Notes: a model not told the origin generated them from the sequence alone. A DNA stretch of 64,000 nucleotides from Streptomyces laurentii (GCA_002355495.1 AP017424.1:806001-870000); one strand, 5' to 3'; counted from the stretch's first letter, positions 1 to 9,533 are shown. Numbers and translations are program-made.

Positions 1-119
1 GATCCGGGCGGTGGCGGTGAGGCTCGCCCGGTCGGGCACCGGGGTACGCCGGGGTGCGGGTGCGGACTCGGGCACGGACTCGGGGTCGGCTTCCGGCTCG
101 GAGGGGTGGACGGCCAGGC

Positions 120-123
<4 letters not shown>
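1..123 (-). CDS. ureD: UreD/UreH urease accessory protein, N-terminal fragment (cut by window edge)
   Basis: Only the first 41 codons lie in the window. The ATG overlaps the ureG stop codon (ATGA), so translation is probably coupled. The visible protein starts with an acidic, proline-rich stretch ([16 protein letters not shown]) and then reaches [10 protein letters not shown], which fits the entry into the beta-rich UreD fold. In the family, UreD binds apo-urease and, with UreF and UreG, delivers nickel to the active site in the cytoplasm. The identity rests on the short match plus its place after ureG in a complete urease operon; the conserved core is outside the window. Confidence 0.8.
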
Positions 124-809
<686 letters not shown>

Positions 810-858
810 GGGCGCGGGGCTCCTTGGGGACGGCGGCGGGACGGGACACGGGCAGGGG

Positions 859-1548
859 TCACGAGGCGAAGAGGCGGACGGGCCAGGTCGCGTGCTGTTC
901 GGCGGTCAGGTCGAGCAGCGGGGCGGACGCGGCGGGCAGCGCGTCCAGGCGGCCCTCGCGGACGGCGTTCCGGGCGCGGGCGACCGCCTCGGCGGCCACC
1001 TGGTCCATCACGGGGGCGAGCCGGGCGAGGACGGCGGTGGCCTGGAACGGGTCCAGGCCGAGCAGCCGTACGACCGCGGTCGCGGGCCCGCCGGCCGTCT
1101 CGTACACGACGCAGTGCGCGGCGCCCTCGGGGCCGAGTCCGGCGGCCCTCGCGGCGGTTCCGAGGACGACGGGCTGGTGCGCGCCGCGCGGGAACGCGGC
1201 GGCGAGCCGGTCGAGTTCGGGTCCGGGCCAGGCCGTGCGGGCGGCCCGCATCAGCTGGCGGCCGAGCCGGCGGGCGACGGCCCGCAGGGCGGGTGAGGGG
1301 GTGCGGGCGTCGGCGGCCTCGTCGAGGGCGTACGGGTCGGCGCCGAGGGCCGCGGCGGCGCCGAGGCCGGCCGCGGTGAGGCCGGTGGTGTGCAGCCGGC
1401 CGCGGCAGAATGCCTCCAGGCCTGCGGCGTCGGTGAGCCGGCCGGCCCGGACGGCGGCCTCGGCGCCACCGGAGTGGGCGTGCCCGCCGGCGGGGAACCG
1501 CCCGTCGGCGAGCACGAGGAGCGCGGCACGCGCCGCGGAGATGGACAT
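859..1548 (-). CDS. ureF: Urease accessory protein UreF
   Basis: All-helical chaperone subunit that bridges UreD and UreG and acts on the UreG GTPase during urease activation. The 229-residue sequence begins with the family pattern [20 protein letters not shown] and is Ala/Leu-rich helical throughout. It starts 11 bases after the ureC stop and precedes ureG, matching the actinobacterial order ureABCFGD. UreF is poorly conserved, so the call leans on the N-terminal motif and on context, but both agree. Confidence 0.93.
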   Translation of the reverse strand: MSISAARAALLVLADGRFPAGGHAHSGGAEAAVRAGRLTDAAGLEAFCRGRLHTTGLTAAGLGAAAALGADPYALDEAADARTPSPALRAVARRLGRQLMRAARTAWPGPELDRLAAAFPRGAHQPVVLGTAARAAGLGPEGAAHCVVYETAGGPATAVVRLLGLDPFQATAVLARLAPVMDQVAAEAVARARNAVREGRLDALPAASAPLLDLTAEQHATWPVRLFAS

Positions 1549-1559
1549 TCCGGCAGCGC

Positions 1560-3281
1560 TCAGAAGAGGAAGTAGCGCTGGGCCATGGGCAGTTCCTCGA
1601 CCGGCTGCTGTTCGACGAGATCGCCGTCGATCCGTACCTGGAACCGGTCGGGGTCGACCTCGACCCGGGGCATCGCGTCATTCTCCCGCATGTCGGCCTT
1701 GGTCGTCCGGCGGGTGGAGCCGATGACAGCGAACTCCTTGCCGAGGCCGAGCCGTTCGGGCAGGCCGTCCTCGATCGCCGCCGGTGCGGTGAAGTTGACG
1801 GATCCCGCCGCCGCGGCCCGGCCGAGCGCGCCGAACATCGGGCGGGGCAGGACGGGCTGCGGGGTGGGGATGGAGGCGTTGGCGTCGCCCAGTTGCGCGT
1901 AGGCGATGTGGCCGCCCTTGAGGACGAGCAGCGGCTTGACGCCGAAGAACGCGGGTTCCCACAGGACGAGGTCGGCGAGCTTGCCGGATTCGACGGACCC
2001 GACGAGGTGGTCCAGGCCCTGCGCGACGGCCGGGTTGATCGTGTACTTGGCGACGTAGCGCCGGGCCCGGTGGTTGTCGGCGTCACCGTCGCCGGGCAGG
2101 GCGCCCCGCCGGTTCTTCATGACGTGGGCGGTCTGCCAGGTGCGCATGATCACTTCACCGACCCGGCCCATGGCCTGGGAGTCGGAGGACATGATCGAGA
2201 TGGCACCGAGGTCGTGCAGGATGTCCTCGGCAGCGATCGTCGTGCCGCGGATGCGGGACTCGGCGAAGGCGAGGTCCTCCGGTACGGCCGGGTTGAGGTG
2301 ATGGCACACCATCAGCATGTCGAGGTGCTCTTTGATGGTGTTGACGGTGTGCGGCCGGGTGGGGTTGGTCGAACTGGGCAGCACATGAGGCTCGGAGACC
2401 ACGGTGATGATGTCGGGCGCGTGCCCGCCGCCCGCGCCCTCGGTGTGGTACGTGTGGATGGTGCGGCCCTTGATGGCCGCGAGGGTGTCGCCGACGAACC
2501 CGGCCTCGTTCAAGGTGTCGGTGTGGATGGCGAGTTGGGTGCCGGTCTCGTCACAGACGTCCAGGCAGGTGTCGATCACCGCGGGGGTCGCCCCCCAGTC
2601 CTCGTGGATCTTGAATCCCAAGGCCCCGCCGCGCAGTTGGGAGTGCATGGCCTCGCGGGACATCGTGTTGCCCTTGCCGAGCAGGCCGATGTTGACGGGG
2701 AAGGTGTCCAGGGCCTCGAACATCCGGGCCATGTGCCAGGGTCCCGGGGTGACGGTGGTGGCCTTGCTGCCCTCGGCGGGTCCGGTGCCGCCGCCGACGA
2801 GGGTGGTGGTCCCGGTGGCGAGGGCCTGTTCGACGACGCCGGGCCCGATGAAGTGCACATGGGTGTCGACGGCCCCGGCGGTGACGATGCGGCCGTTGCC
2901 GACGATCACCTCGGTCTCGGGGCCGATGACCAGATCGGGGTGGACTCCGTCCATGGTGTCGGGGTTGCCGGCCTTGCCGAGGGCGGTGATCCGGCCGTCG
3001 CGGATGCCGATGTCGGCCTTGACGACACCCCAGTGGTCGAGGACGACCGCGCCGGTGATCACCGTGTCGGGGGCGCCCTCGGCGCGGGTGACGCGGGACT
3101 GGCCCATCGACTCGCGGATGACCTTGCCGCCGCCGAAGACGGCTTCCTCGCCCGCCAGACCGGGGCCGCCGGAGCGGTCCTCCTCGATCCGTACGAGCAG
3201 ATCGGTGTCGGCGAGCCGGATCCGGTCGCCGGTGGTGGGGCCGAACAGGTCGGCGTACACGGCGCGGTGCAGCTCAGGCAC
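1560..3281 (-). CDS. ureC: Urease catalytic (alpha) subunit UreC
   Basis: Hydrolyses urea to ammonia and carbamate at a di-nickel centre in the cytoplasm. The 573-residue protein is normal length. Metal ligands are visible: H141 and H143 in VDTHVHF, the carbamylated lysine K224 in FKIHEDWG, H253 in AIHTDT, H279 in TYHTEG, and D367 in SSDSQ. The mobile flap has the usual CHH (326-328). I start it at the GTG giving [14 protein letters not shown], because this matches the family N-terminus and overlaps ureB by 8 bases; a 44-residue longer reading has no family match. All catalytic residues are present, so the enzyme should be active once nickel is loaded. Confidence 0.98.
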   Translation of the reverse strand: MPELHRAVYADLFGPTTGDRIRLADTDLLVRIEEDRSGGPGLAGEEAVFGGGKVIRESMGQSRVTRAEGAPDTVITGAVVLDHWGVVKADIGIRDGRITALGKAGNPDTMDGVHPDLVIGPETEVIVGNGRIVTAGAVDTHVHFIGPGVVEQALATGTTTLVGGGTGPAEGSKATTVTPGPWHMARMFEALDTFPVNIGLLGKGNTMSREAMHSQLRGGALGFKIHEDWGATPAVIDTCLDVCDETGTQLAIHTDTLNEAGFVGDTLAAIKGRTIHTYHTEGAGGGHAPDIITVVSEPHVLPSSTNPTRPHTVNTIKEHLDMLMVCHHLNPAVPEDLAFAESRIRGTTIAAEDILHDLGAISIMSSDSQAMGRVGEVIMRTWQTAHVMKNRRGALPGDGDADNHRARRYVAKYTINPAVAQGLDHLVGSVESGKLADLVLWEPAFFGVKPLLVLKGGHIAYAQLGDANASIPTPQPVLPRPMFGALGRAAAAGSVNFTAPAAIEDGLPERLGLGKEFAVIGSTRRTTKADMRENDAMPRVEVDPDRFQVRIDGDLVEQQPVEELPMAQRYFLF

Positions 3282-3633
3282 GGTCGGCTCCGTTCGGGCG
3301 GCCCTCGGCGGCCGCGTCGCTCTCGGGGTCCAGCGGGCCGGCCGTCTCGCCGCGCAGGCCCGGCACGATCCGGTCGCCGGCCAGTGGCACCAGCTCGACC
3401 TCGACCGGGACACCGGGCTCGAAGCGTACGGCGGTGCCGGCGGCGATGTGCAGCCGCAGCCCGCGGGCGGCCACGCGGTCGACGTCGAGACCGGGGTTGA
3501 CCTCGGCGAAGTGGTAGTGGGAGCCGACCTGGACGGGCCGGTCGGCGGTGTTGAGGACGGTGAGGCGGGTGACGGGGCGGCCCTCGTTCAGGGCCACGGG
3601 ACCGTCCGCGAAAAGGATCTCCCCGGGGATCAT
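3274..3633 (-). CDS. ureB: Urease beta subunit UreB
   Basis: Structural subunit that packs against UreC in the (ABC)3 urease complex. The 119-residue protein opens with [19 protein letters not shown] and contains [18 protein letters not shown], the signature beta-subunit segment, followed by the FEPG loop. The acidic tail after about residue 95 ([16 protein letters not shown]) is variable in the family. Its ATG overlaps the ureA stop (ATGA) and its 3-prime end overlaps ureC, so the three structural genes are translationally coupled. Confidence 0.97.
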   Translation of the reverse strand: MIPGEILFADGPVALNEGRPVTRLTVLNTADRPVQVGSHYHFAEVNPGLDVDRVAARGLRLHIAAGTAVRFEPGVPVEVELVPLAGDRIVPGLRGETAGPLDPESDAAAEGRPNGADRA

Positions 3634-3947
3634 CGGGGCTCCCCCGGGAAGATGGGCTCGTGGACGGTGACGAGCTTGGTGCCGTCCGGGAAGGTGGCCT
3701 CGACCTGGACGTCCCGGATCATCTGGGGAACGCCGTCCATGACGTCCTTGCTGGTGAGCACGGTGCGTCCGGAGGTCATCAGCTCCGCCACGGTCCGGCC
3801 GTCCCGGGCGCCTTCCAGGATGTGGACGGTGATGAGGGCGACGGCCTCGGGGTGGTTGAGCTTCACCCCGCGCGCCCGGCGCTTCTCGGCCACGTCGGCC
3901 GCGACATGGATGAGCAGGCGCTCCTGCTCGTGGGGGCTGAGTCGCAC
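3630..3947 (-). CDS. ureA: Urease gamma subunit UreA
   Basis: Smallest urease subunit, 105 residues, first gene of the operon. [19 protein letters not shown] and [14 protein letters not shown] are the hallmark UreA segments, and [14 protein letters not shown] closes the protein. I place the start at a GTG preceded by a good ribosome site (GAGGTGG, about 7 bases away); a longer upstream reading lacks family similarity and would run through the promoter. The strongly placed ribosome site here, with overlaps in ureB and ureC, marks this as the operon entry point. Confidence 0.97.
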   Translation of the reverse strand: MRLSPHEQERLLIHVAADVAEKRRARGVKLNHPEAVALITVHILEGARDGRTVAELMTSGRTVLTSKDVMDGVPQMIRDVQVEATFPDGTKLVTVHEPIFPGEPR

Positions 3948-3994
3948 GCTTCCACCTCGCTGTCGGCAGGCCGGGGGTCTCCCCGGACTGCCGG

Positions 3995-4025
3995 ACCCTA
4001 TCGACCTGCAACATCCTGTTGCAGG
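3995..4025 (-). promoter_or_regulatory. Candidate urease promoter with embedded 9-3-9 palindrome
   Basis: A perfect inverted repeat with 9-base arms (CCTGCAACA and TGTTGCAGG around TCC) occupies 4005-4025, about 60 bases upstream of ureA. Read on the minus strand, CTGCAA at 4024-4019 and TAGGGT at 4000-3995, 18 bases apart, form a plausible -35/-10 pair, so the palindrome would lie across the -35 element and spacer. That is a classic repressor position. The half-site TGCAA/TTGCA resembles the reported Streptomyces Nur (nickel-responsive Fur-family) box, but the spacing here is N7 rather than N5, so the regulator is unproven. Confidence 0.5.
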
Positions 4026-4141
4026 GCAACGAGGGGCGTGTTCCGAGACATTGCGCGTTGCGGCGGAAGTCTTTCCGGGCACCTGACCGGGGCTTTGCGT
4101 GTCCGTGAAGAACGGGCCCCGGCCGCACCACCGGGCGTGGT

Positions 4142-4423
4142 TCAGTCCCCGGAACCCGGGCCTCGGTGGTGGGCGGCGATGCCGAAGCGGCGCTGTTCAC
4201 CCGGAGCGGACGCGACGCCGCGCAGCGTGGACACCGAGCTGATCACCGGCTCGTCCTCGGTCTCCCGCAGGGCTTCGAGTCGTTCCAGGTCAGCGGCGGA
4301 CACGAGGGCGACGAGGGGCTTCCCGTGCCGGGTGACGACGACGCGTTCGTCGCCGTACACGACGCGGTTGATCAGATCCGCGAGCTCTGCGCGCGCTTGC
4401 GTCACCGGAATCTCATAGACCAT
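4142..4423 (-). CDS. Phd/YefM-family antitoxin, no toxin partner visible
   Basis: The 93-residue protein begins [21 protein letters not shown] and continues [19 protein letters not shown], the DNA-binding antitoxin fold of the Phd/YefM family. In that family the N-terminal half binds DNA and the C-terminal half neutralises a toxin such as Doc or YoeB. Here no toxin gene follows: the next gene on this strand is ureA, about 200 bases away. It may be an orphan antitoxin working as a repressor. I chose the ATG with GAGGAG just upstream; a start three codons earlier is possible. It is divergent from the ClpP-like gene with a 58-base shared promoter region. Confidence 0.85.
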   Translation of the reverse strand: MVYEIPVTQARAELADLINRVVYGDERVVVTRHGKPLVALVSAADLERLEALRETEDEPVISSVSTLRGVASAPGEQRRFGIAAHHRGPGSGD

Positions 4424-4440
4424 GCTCCTCATCTTACGGG

Positions 4441-4456
4441 CTGTACGTCCTGTACA
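4441..4456. promoter_or_regulatory. Candidate antitoxin operator, repeated CTGTAC
   Basis: Two copies of CTGTAC, 9 bases apart (4441 and 4450), contain self-complementary GTAC cores and lie in the AT-rich stretch between the divergent antitoxin and ClpP-like genes. Phd-family antitoxins bind short palindromes over their own promoters, so this is the natural operator candidate and could control both genes. Confidence 0.4.
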
Positions 4457-4481
4457 TTTTTTACAGAAGGAGGAGAGCCTC

Positions 4482-5132
4482 ATGCAGATGCGTCATGTCC
4501 TTCCGGAGTTCACGGAGCGCACGTCCTTCGGGGTCCGCACGCTCGATCCGTACGCGAAACTCTTCGGCGAGCGGATCGTCATGCTGGGCACGCCGGTCGA
4601 CGAAGCAGCCGCGAACGACGTCGTCGCCCAGTTCCTGCAGCTGGACTACGCGGCGCCGGAGCAGGTGATCAGCCTCTACATCAACTCCCCCGGCGGCTCG
4701 GTCACCGCGATGACCGCGATCTACGACACGATCCGCACGGTCTCGTGCGAGGTGGAGACCATCTGCCTCGGCCAGGCCGTCGGCCCGGCCGCGGTGCTCC
4801 TCGCGGCGGGCGCGCCGGGCCGCCGACTCGCCCTGCCCCGCGCCCGGATCGTCCTGGAGCAGCCCGCGCTCGACGAGCCGATGCGGGGACAGCCCAGCGA
4901 TCTCGACGTGCAGGCGCGGGAACTGCTGCGCCAGCGGGATCTGACCGCCGCACTGCTCGCCGAGCACACCGGGCGGGAGCGGGCGGCCGTCGACGCCGAC
5001 ATCGACCGGACCACGGTCCTCGACGCGTCGGGCGCGCGGGCGTACGGACTGGTGGACCACGTCGTCCGCAGCCGCCACGACACCGCCGGCCCGGACGCCG
5101 GGGACGGCCGGCCCGGGGCCGGGGAGGAGTGA
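4482..5132 (+). CDS. ClpP-family paralogue lacking the Ser-His-Asp catalytic triad
   Basis: The 216-residue protein keeps the ClpP fold landmarks: [20 protein letters not shown], the oxyanion-region SPGGSV at 69-73, [17 protein letters not shown], and AYGLVD near the C-terminus. Aligned by eye with E. coli ClpP, the nucleophile Ser is Gly101 (AVGPAA instead of AASMGA), the His is Glu126 (VLEQP instead of MIHQP), and the Asp position is Thr177, with D175 two residues away. It should therefore be unable to hydrolyse peptides, like ClpR-type subunits that mix into ClpP rings. The start has an AGGAGGAG ribosome site. A small gene follows by 7 bases. Function is inferred to be structural or regulatory within Clp complexes. 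Confidence 0.85.
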   Translation: MQMRHVLPEFTERTSFGVRTLDPYAKLFGERIVMLGTPVDEAAANDVVAQFLQLDYAAPEQVISLYINSPGGSVTAMTAIYDTIRTVSCEVETICLGQAVGPAAVLLAAGAPGRRLALPRARIVLEQPALDEPMRGQPSDLDVQARELLRQRDLTAALLAEHTGRERAAVDADIDRTTVLDASGARAYGLVDHVVRSRHDTAGPDAGDGRPGAGEE

Positions 5133-5139
5133 GGCCGCC

Positions 5140-5445
5140 GTGGTTCCGGAGCTGCCGCCGCTGCCGGCCCTGACCCGCGCCGAGGGCGAGCTCGTCGACG
5201 CGTATCTGGAGGTCGTCGATCTGCTCGGGCGGATCAACCCCGCCCGGGCCGACCACACCTACGGCGCGCTCCGGGCCGCGCAGGCCCTGGTCGGGCGGGC
5301 GACGGCGCTGCGCGACGCGCTGACGACGATGCATCTGCGGGGCGAGAGCGAGGTGCACGCGGACACCCTGGCGCGGGCGCTGCGCGTCCTGGACGGGGAG
5401 CGGCGGTCAGGGCGGGTCATCGTCCCCGGGGAACGGGCCGGTTGA
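5140..5445 (+). CDS. Small helical protein paired with the ClpP-like gene
   Basis: I do not recognise a named family. The 101-residue protein is predicted helical, charged and without membrane segments or Cys; it has a long helix pattern in EGELVDAYLEVVDLLGRIN and RAAQALVGRATALRDALTT. The GTG start follows the ClpP-like stop by 7 bases and uses GGGGAGGAG inside the end of that gene as ribosome site, so the two are co-translated. By position it is a candidate binding partner or adaptor of the ClpP-like protein; nothing in the sequence proves that. Confidence 0.75.
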   Translation: MVPELPPLPALTRAEGELVDAYLEVVDLLGRINPARADHTYGALRAAQALVGRATALRDALTTMHLRGESEVHADTLARALRVLDGERRSGRVIVPGERAG

Positions 5446-5764
5446 CAGCGGCGGGTGTCGTGTAGAGCTCCGCTCGGCGCACGATTATCACATCATCACT
5501 CCCTCGTTCGGCGTATCCGACGGCCCGGCGGAAGACCGGACGACTTGCGCTCCGCGTCCGCCCGTCCGGCGGACGGCCGTCTCACCGCCCCTGGTCGGAG
5601 GCTCGTCGCCGAAACACCCGACGGGCACTCACCCCGGCTGTCCACCCGAATGGTTCAGCCGTGAGGAGACTCACTTACCACCATTTCATCGCTGTTTTCG
5701 GCGGCGTCGTGAGTGAAGATCCGTGTCGACGCCAAGCCCCCGCCACCCGAGGCGGGGCGGTCCG
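5446..5764. other. Intergenic region upstream of the riboswitch
   Basis: No convincing gene. It contains an AT-richer patch (5480-5500) and, near 5661, a short repeat GTGAG-GAGA-CTCAC. A hairpin CCCCGCC/GGCGGGG with a 6-base loop lies at about 5736-5756, just before the riboswitch. The promoter of the wall hydrolase gene should be here; I cannot place it with confidence. Confidence 0.4.
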
Positions 5765-5950
5765 GGCGGACGCCGAGTCCTGCCGCCGCCGCGGACGTCT
5801 GGTCGACCGGAGTGGACCGGCAGGAGTGGAGGACCCGAGCAACACGGGGCGTCCGAGCGATCGGAGCCGTCCCTCGGGGTGAAGCCGCAGCCGCGGCCGG
5901 GCATTCTTCGCCTGCCCGAACCCGACAGGTCATCCTTCTCAGGCGGCTGA
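5765..5950 (+). ncRNA. ydaO-type c-di-AMP riboswitch
   Basis: The leader holds the conserved blocks of this RNA in order: GACGCCGAGTCC (about 5769), GGAGGACCC (5838), CGGGGTGAAGCCGC (5875), then CCCGAACCCGACAGGTCATC and CTCAGGCGGC close to the gene. The last two blocks match the highly conserved 3-prime part of the motif (CCCGAACCCGUCAGC..AGGCGG). The GCCG near the 5-prime end and CGGC near the 3-prime end can form the closing stem. In Streptomyces such riboswitches precede Rpf and NlpC/P60 wall hydrolases and reduce their expression when c-di-AMP is high. Exact ends are estimates. Confidence 0.8.
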
Positions 5951-5963
5951 CGAAGGGTTGCGC

Positions 5964-6440
5964 ATGACTGCGCAGATGCATGTCCCGTTCCTGCTGTCCC
6001 GGGCCGGAGCCGTCTCGGCTCTCACCCTGGCCGCCGTCGGCGGCACCCTGGTCGCTCCCGGCGCCGCGCCGGACGCCGAGGCCGCGCCGTCGTACGCCTA
6101 CAGGGCGCTGAACGTCGCCGCGTCGAAGAAGGGGTCCCCGTACCGCTACGGGGCCACCGGACCTGGCCGGTTCGACTGCTCGGGCCTGACCCAGTACGCG
6201 TTCCGCAAGGCGGGCAAAAAGCTGCCGCGCACGGCACAGCAGCAGTACAACAAGACCCGCCACATCTCCGCGTCCCGCCGCCAGAAGGGGGACCTCGTGT
6301 TCTTCCACTCCGGCGGACGGGTGTACCACGTGGGGATCTACGCGGGGAACAACAAGATCTGGCACTCCCCCAAGACGGGTTCCTGGGTGAAGCTGGAGCG
6401 GATCTGGACCTCGAAGGTGCTCTACGGACGGGTGCGCTGA
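5964..6440 (+). CDS. Secreted NlpC/P60 peptidoglycan endopeptidase
   Basis: A 158-residue protein with an N-terminal signal peptide (hydrophobic core to about residue 34, likely cut near AEA at 39-41) followed directly by an NlpC/P60 domain. The catalytic Cys72 is in FDCSGLTQYAF, His122 in YHVGIYAGN, and His134 completes the triad. Such enzymes cleave D-gamma-glutamyl-diaminopimelate bonds in stem peptides during wall growth or germination. It has no extra coiled coil or LysM. The upstream c-di-AMP riboswitch links its expression to wall stress and development. The chosen ATG has CGAAGGG as ribosome site; an ATG four codons later is also possible. Confidence 0.93.
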   Translation: MTAQMHVPFLLSRAGAVSALTLAAVGGTLVAPGAAPDAEAAPSYAYRALNVAASKKGSPYRYGATGPGRFDCSGLTQYAFRKAGKKLPRTAQQQYNKTRHISASRRQKGDLVFFHSGGRVYHVGIYAGNNKIWHSPKTGSWVKLERIWTSKVLYGRVR

Positions 6441-6907
6441 CCGCGTGTCACTCTCTCCCGGGCCGCGGGCCGGCCTGGGAGAGCGGCGGCGGCGGGCCAG
6501 GGCAGGGTGATCCACACCGTCTTGCCGCCCTGGGCCGTCGGCGTCACCGACAGCCGGCCGCCGGCCTCGGCGGCCAGGGTGCGGATGATCAGCAGGCCGC
6601 GCCCGTTGTCCTGCTGGACGGCCGCGGGGAGCCGCCGGGGCCGGCGGGGATGGCTGTCGGTCACGCCGATCCGCAGCCGCTCGTGCCGGTCGAGGTACAG
6701 GCCGACCGTGAAGGCCGGCGACCGGCCGAGTGTGTGCTGGACGGCGTTGGTCGTCAGTTCCGAGACCATCAGGAGCAGCGCGGCCGCCGCTTCCCCCGTC
6801 TCGTCGAGCCCCCAGGAGGACAGCACCTCCGCGACATGACGGCGCGCGGCGGGCACGGACGCCGGGTCGCTCGGCAGCGTGAGGGTCGCCTCCTGGTGGT
6901 CCGCCAT
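6422..6907 (-). CDS. RsbW-like ATP-binding regulator (HATPase_c_2)
   Basis: The 161-residue protein carries a GHKL ATPase domain of the anti-sigma/serine-kinase type: N-box SELTTNAVQH at about 73-82 and G-box DNGRGLLIIRTLA. Streptomyces encode dozens of these; most are stand-alone partners of anti-anti-sigma proteins, and the target cannot be read from sequence. No sigma factor or STAS gene is adjacent. The last 19 bases overlap the 3-prime end of the convergent wall hydrolase gene. I start at ATG of MADHQEATLTLP with GGGAAAGGGG upstream; an upstream 49-residue extension looks non-coding. Confidence 0.88.
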   Translation of the reverse strand: MADHQEATLTLPSDPASVPAARRHVAEVLSSWGLDETGEAAAALLLMVSELTTNAVQHTLGRSPAFTVGLYLDRHERLRIGVTDSHPRRPRRLPAAVQQDNGRGLLIIRTLAAEAGGRLSVTPTAQGGKTVWITLPWPAAAALPGRPAARERVTRGQRTRP

Positions 6908-7116
6908 GACGACGACGCCCCTTTCCCGCCGGGCCCGGCCCGGTGTGCGCTCCGCGTCAGCGTGCCACCGATCCCCCGCCCGGGCGGCGATCTCCCCGGA
7001 TCCACGGACATCTGTCGCCCGAAGCGGTGAACGTTGCGACGTACGACCGGACACAAGCCGGCCGGTGGGGCCGGCCCGTACCCGCGGGGCGGGTCACAGC
7101 CGAGAGTGCGAGCGGG

Positions 7117-7728
7117 TCAGGAGACGAAACCGATCACGCCGTATCCGGGGCGGGCGGCGGCATGTTCGAGCCAGCCGACGACGTCCCTGATCGCGTCCAC
7201 GACGTACGACTCCAGCGGCGGCGCGTGCCCGTCCCGCTTGGTCCGCTCGAACTGCTCCAGCGCGGCCACGCACTCCTCGTGCGTCCACTCGCCGGAGCGC
7301 GGCAGATCGTAGGTGGGTATGCCGGCCGGCACGCCGCCGTAGTAACCGAGGTCCGCCACCGACACCGCCGTGATCCGCAGCGCCTTCAGCCCCTCGTCCA
7401 CGGTCTCCAGCCAGTCGCCGCGGAACGGACAGAAGGAGGAGTTGTCCAGGAAGGAGCCGGTCAGCGTGCAGAGCCGCTTGTACGCGTAGCCGTACTGGAA
7501 GGCGTGCTCGTCAACCGCGTCGTAGGGCCCGCCGCGCACCACGGCGGTCAGCGCGTCGAGCGCGGTGGGCGCGCCCTGCTCGATCTGGTCGGAGAACCAG
7601 TCGTCGTCGCGGGCCAGGTCGCGGGCGAACTCGGCGCGGATGGTCGCGAGCAGCTGCTCGTCGTTCGATCCGACCAGGGCCCGGGTGGCCTCGATGTCCA
7701 GCAGATGTGCGGTCAGGCAAGAACTCAT
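7117..7728 (-). CDS. Conserved actinomycete protein (DUF7691-like)
   Basis: A 203-residue acidic soluble protein without signal peptide. The pattern LTAHLLDIEATRALVGSNDE, then FSDQ, GAPTALDAL, YGYAYKRLC and a C-terminal GYYGGVPAGIP resembles, from memory, the DUF7691 family of Streptomyces immunity-like or regulatory proteins. Function is unknown. It is monocistronic; the 209 bases toward the RsbW-like gene show no gene. Confidence 0.7.
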   Translation of the reverse strand: MSSCLTAHLLDIEATRALVGSNDEQLLATIRAEFARDLARDDDWFSDQIEQGAPTALDALTAVVRGGPYDAVDEHAFQYGYAYKRLCTLTGSFLDNSSFCPFRGDWLETVDEGLKALRITAVSVADLGYYGGVPAGIPTYDLPRSGEWTHEECVAALEQFERTKRDGHAPPLESYVVDAIRDVVGWLEHAAARPGYGVIGFVS

Positions 7729-7768
7729 GTGATCAAACTAGCGAGTTGGTCTGACAGCGACCGCCGGC

Positions 7769-8038
7769 TCAGTTCTCCAGGGACGCGATCACCAGGCCGA
7801 CGAGTGCGAGAAACAGGCCGCCGGGCAGCATGACGGCCCCCATCAGCCGGAAGAACCACGGCCCGAACCGGGAGGGCTCGGTCAGGCCCAGGTTCATCGT
7901 GCGCGTCGCGGTCACCGCCCGTACGGCGTTGCGCCGGGTCACGGCCTTGTCCACCGCGCCGCGCAGATTGAAGGCGTACATGGTTCCCCAGCCGGTGACG
8001 CCCAGCCCCATGACGAACAGCGCGATTCCCGCGACCAC
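7769..8038 (-). CDS. Small membrane protein with two transmembrane segments
   Basis: An 89-residue protein of unknown function. Segment 1 (GIALFVMGLGVTGWGTMYAF) and segment 2 (MGAVMLPGGLFLALVGLVIA) frame a basic loop (KAVTRRNAVRAVTATR), suggesting both termini outside or in a hairpin topology with the loop in the cytoplasm. I chose the GTG preceded by GGAGG; the upstream in-frame extension is Pro/Arg-rich and unlikely to be translated. It lies 39 bases from the previous gene on the same strand and follows bioF by 128 bases. Confidence 0.7.
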   Translation of the reverse strand: MVAGIALFVMGLGVTGWGTMYAFNLRGAVDKAVTRRNAVRAVTATRTMNLGLTEPSRFGPWFFRLMGAVMLPGGLFLALVGLVIASLEN

Positions 8039-8166
8039 GATTCCTCCGCTCCCGGCGGGCCGCCCCGTGGCGGCCGTCGCCGGATTCTGCCGCCCCGCCG
8101 GGGAGGAGAGCAAGCGATCTTGGAACGCGCCCGGCGCCGGGCGGACGACCACGCCCGCGACGTCGG

Positions 8167-9429
8167 TCAGCGGGCGCCGGCCGGGGCCAGGCGCAGGATC
8201 GTCGTCACGGCCTGGCCGATCTGGCCGTCGGTCAGGTCCGCGCGGGCCGTCAGGCGCAGGCGGGAGATGCCGTCGGGGACGGACGGGGGCCGGAAACAGC
8301 CGACGAACAGGCCCTGTTCGCGGCAGTCGGCCGCCCAGCGCAGGGCCTCGGCCGGGCCGGGCGCGCGGACCGAGACCACGGCCGCGTCGGGCCGGGCGGC
8401 GCTCAGGCCCGCCTCGGTGAGCCGGCGGTGCAGGGTCGCCGCGACCATACGGGCGCGGGCGGCGAGGCCCGGTTCGGCGGCGATCAGGCGCAGGCTCGCG
8501 AGGGCGGCGCCCGCCGCGGCCGGGGCGAGGCCGGTGTCGAAGATGAAGGTACGGGCGGTGTTGACCAGATGCTCGATCACCCGGGCCGGGCCGAGCACCG
8601 CACCGCCCTGGCTGCCCAGCGACTTGGAGAGGGTGAGCGTCGCGACCACGTCGGGCGCGCCCGCGAGGCCCGCCGCGTGCAGCGCGCCGCGCCCGCCGTC
8701 GCCGAGCACGCCGAGTCCGTGGGCGTCGTCCACGACCAGTCCGGCACCGTGGTCCCGGCAGGCGGCCGCGAGCGCGCCGAGGGGCGCCCGGTCGCCGTCC
8801 ACGGAGAAGACGGAGTCGCTGACCACGAGGGCCCGGCGTCCGGGGTGCGCGGCGAGCGTCTTGGCGACGGCCGCCGGGTCGGTGTGCGGGACGACGGCGG
8901 TCTCGGCGCGCGCCAGGCGGCAGCCGTCGACGATCGACGCGTGGTTGGCGGTGTCGGAGACGATCAGCCCGTCGCGGTCCGACAGCGCGGTGAGGGCCGC
9001 CAGGTTCGCCGCGTAGCCGGAGGAGAAGACCAGGGCCGCCTCGAAGCCGCAGAATTCGGCGAGTTCGCGTTCCAGCCGGGCGTGCAGCCGGGTGGAGCCG
9101 GTGACCAGCCGGGAGCCGGTGGCGCCCGCGCCCCAGCGGCGGGCCGCGTCCGCCGCCGCCTCGGTGACCTGGGGGCGGCGGGTCAGCCCGAGGTAGTCGT
9201 TGCTCGCGAGGTCGAGGAGCGGGGACTCGGCGGCGCGCGGGCGCAGGGTGCGCACCAGGCCCGCCTCGGCCCGCCGCGCGGCGGCGTCCCCGGTCCAGTC
9301 GAAGGCGGCCGAACGCGGATCCGGCGCCTCCCCTACGGCCTTTGTCCGGTCCCGCTCGGGGGCCGGTTCGGGGGCGTGCTCCGGGTCCCGCGGGCGCAGG
9401 GCGCCGGGGTCGGCGGCGTACGGCGGCAT
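8167..9429 (-). CDS. bioF: 8-amino-7-oxononanoate synthase (biotin)
   Basis: PLP enzyme that condenses pimeloyl thioester with alanine, the first committed step of biotin synthesis. The 420-residue protein is alpha-oxoamine synthase-like: SNDYLGL at about 76-82, [15 protein letters not shown], the PLP aspartate in DDAHGLG (234-240), and lysine K269 in [12 protein letters not shown] roughly 40-residue acidic N-terminal lead is longer than in E. coli. The ATG has AAAGGATC as ribosome site; a GTG 21 bases earlier lies only 7 bases after a TAGGGT -10 box and could start a leaderless form. Divergent from bioB. Confidence 0.95.
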   Translation of the reverse strand: MPPYAADPGALRPRDPEHAPEPAPERDRTKAVGEAPDPRSAAFDWTGDAAARRAEAGLVRTLRPRAAESPLLDLASNDYLGLTRRPQVTEAAADAARRWGAGATGSRLVTGSTRLHARLERELAEFCGFEAALVFSSGYAANLAALTALSDRDGLIVSDTANHASIVDGCRLARAETAVVPHTDPAAVAKTLAAHPGRRALVVSDSVFSVDGDRAPLGALAAACRDHGAGLVVDDAHGLGVLGDGGRGALHAAGLAGAPDVVATLTLSKSLGSQGGAVLGPARVIEHLVNTARTFIFDTGLAPAAAGAALASLRLIAAEPGLAARARMVAATLHRRLTEAGLSAARPDAAVVSVRAPGPAEALRWAADCREQGLFVGCFRPPSVPDGISRLRLTARADLTDGQIGQAVTTILRLAPAGAR

Positions 9430-9533
9430 GGCAGATCCTTTTGTAGGCACCGCACAGACCCTAACTGGCCGGGGCCGGGGTCAGAGTGTGGCCATGCACA
9501 CACCTCGATCGGGGCCGTTTGTTCGGTTCCTCC

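Noticed and set aside
4142..5132. Classical toxin-antitoxin pair
   Set aside because: The antitoxin is clear but the divergent neighbour is a ClpP-fold protein, not a Doc/YoeB-type toxin, and nothing follows the antitoxin on its strand.
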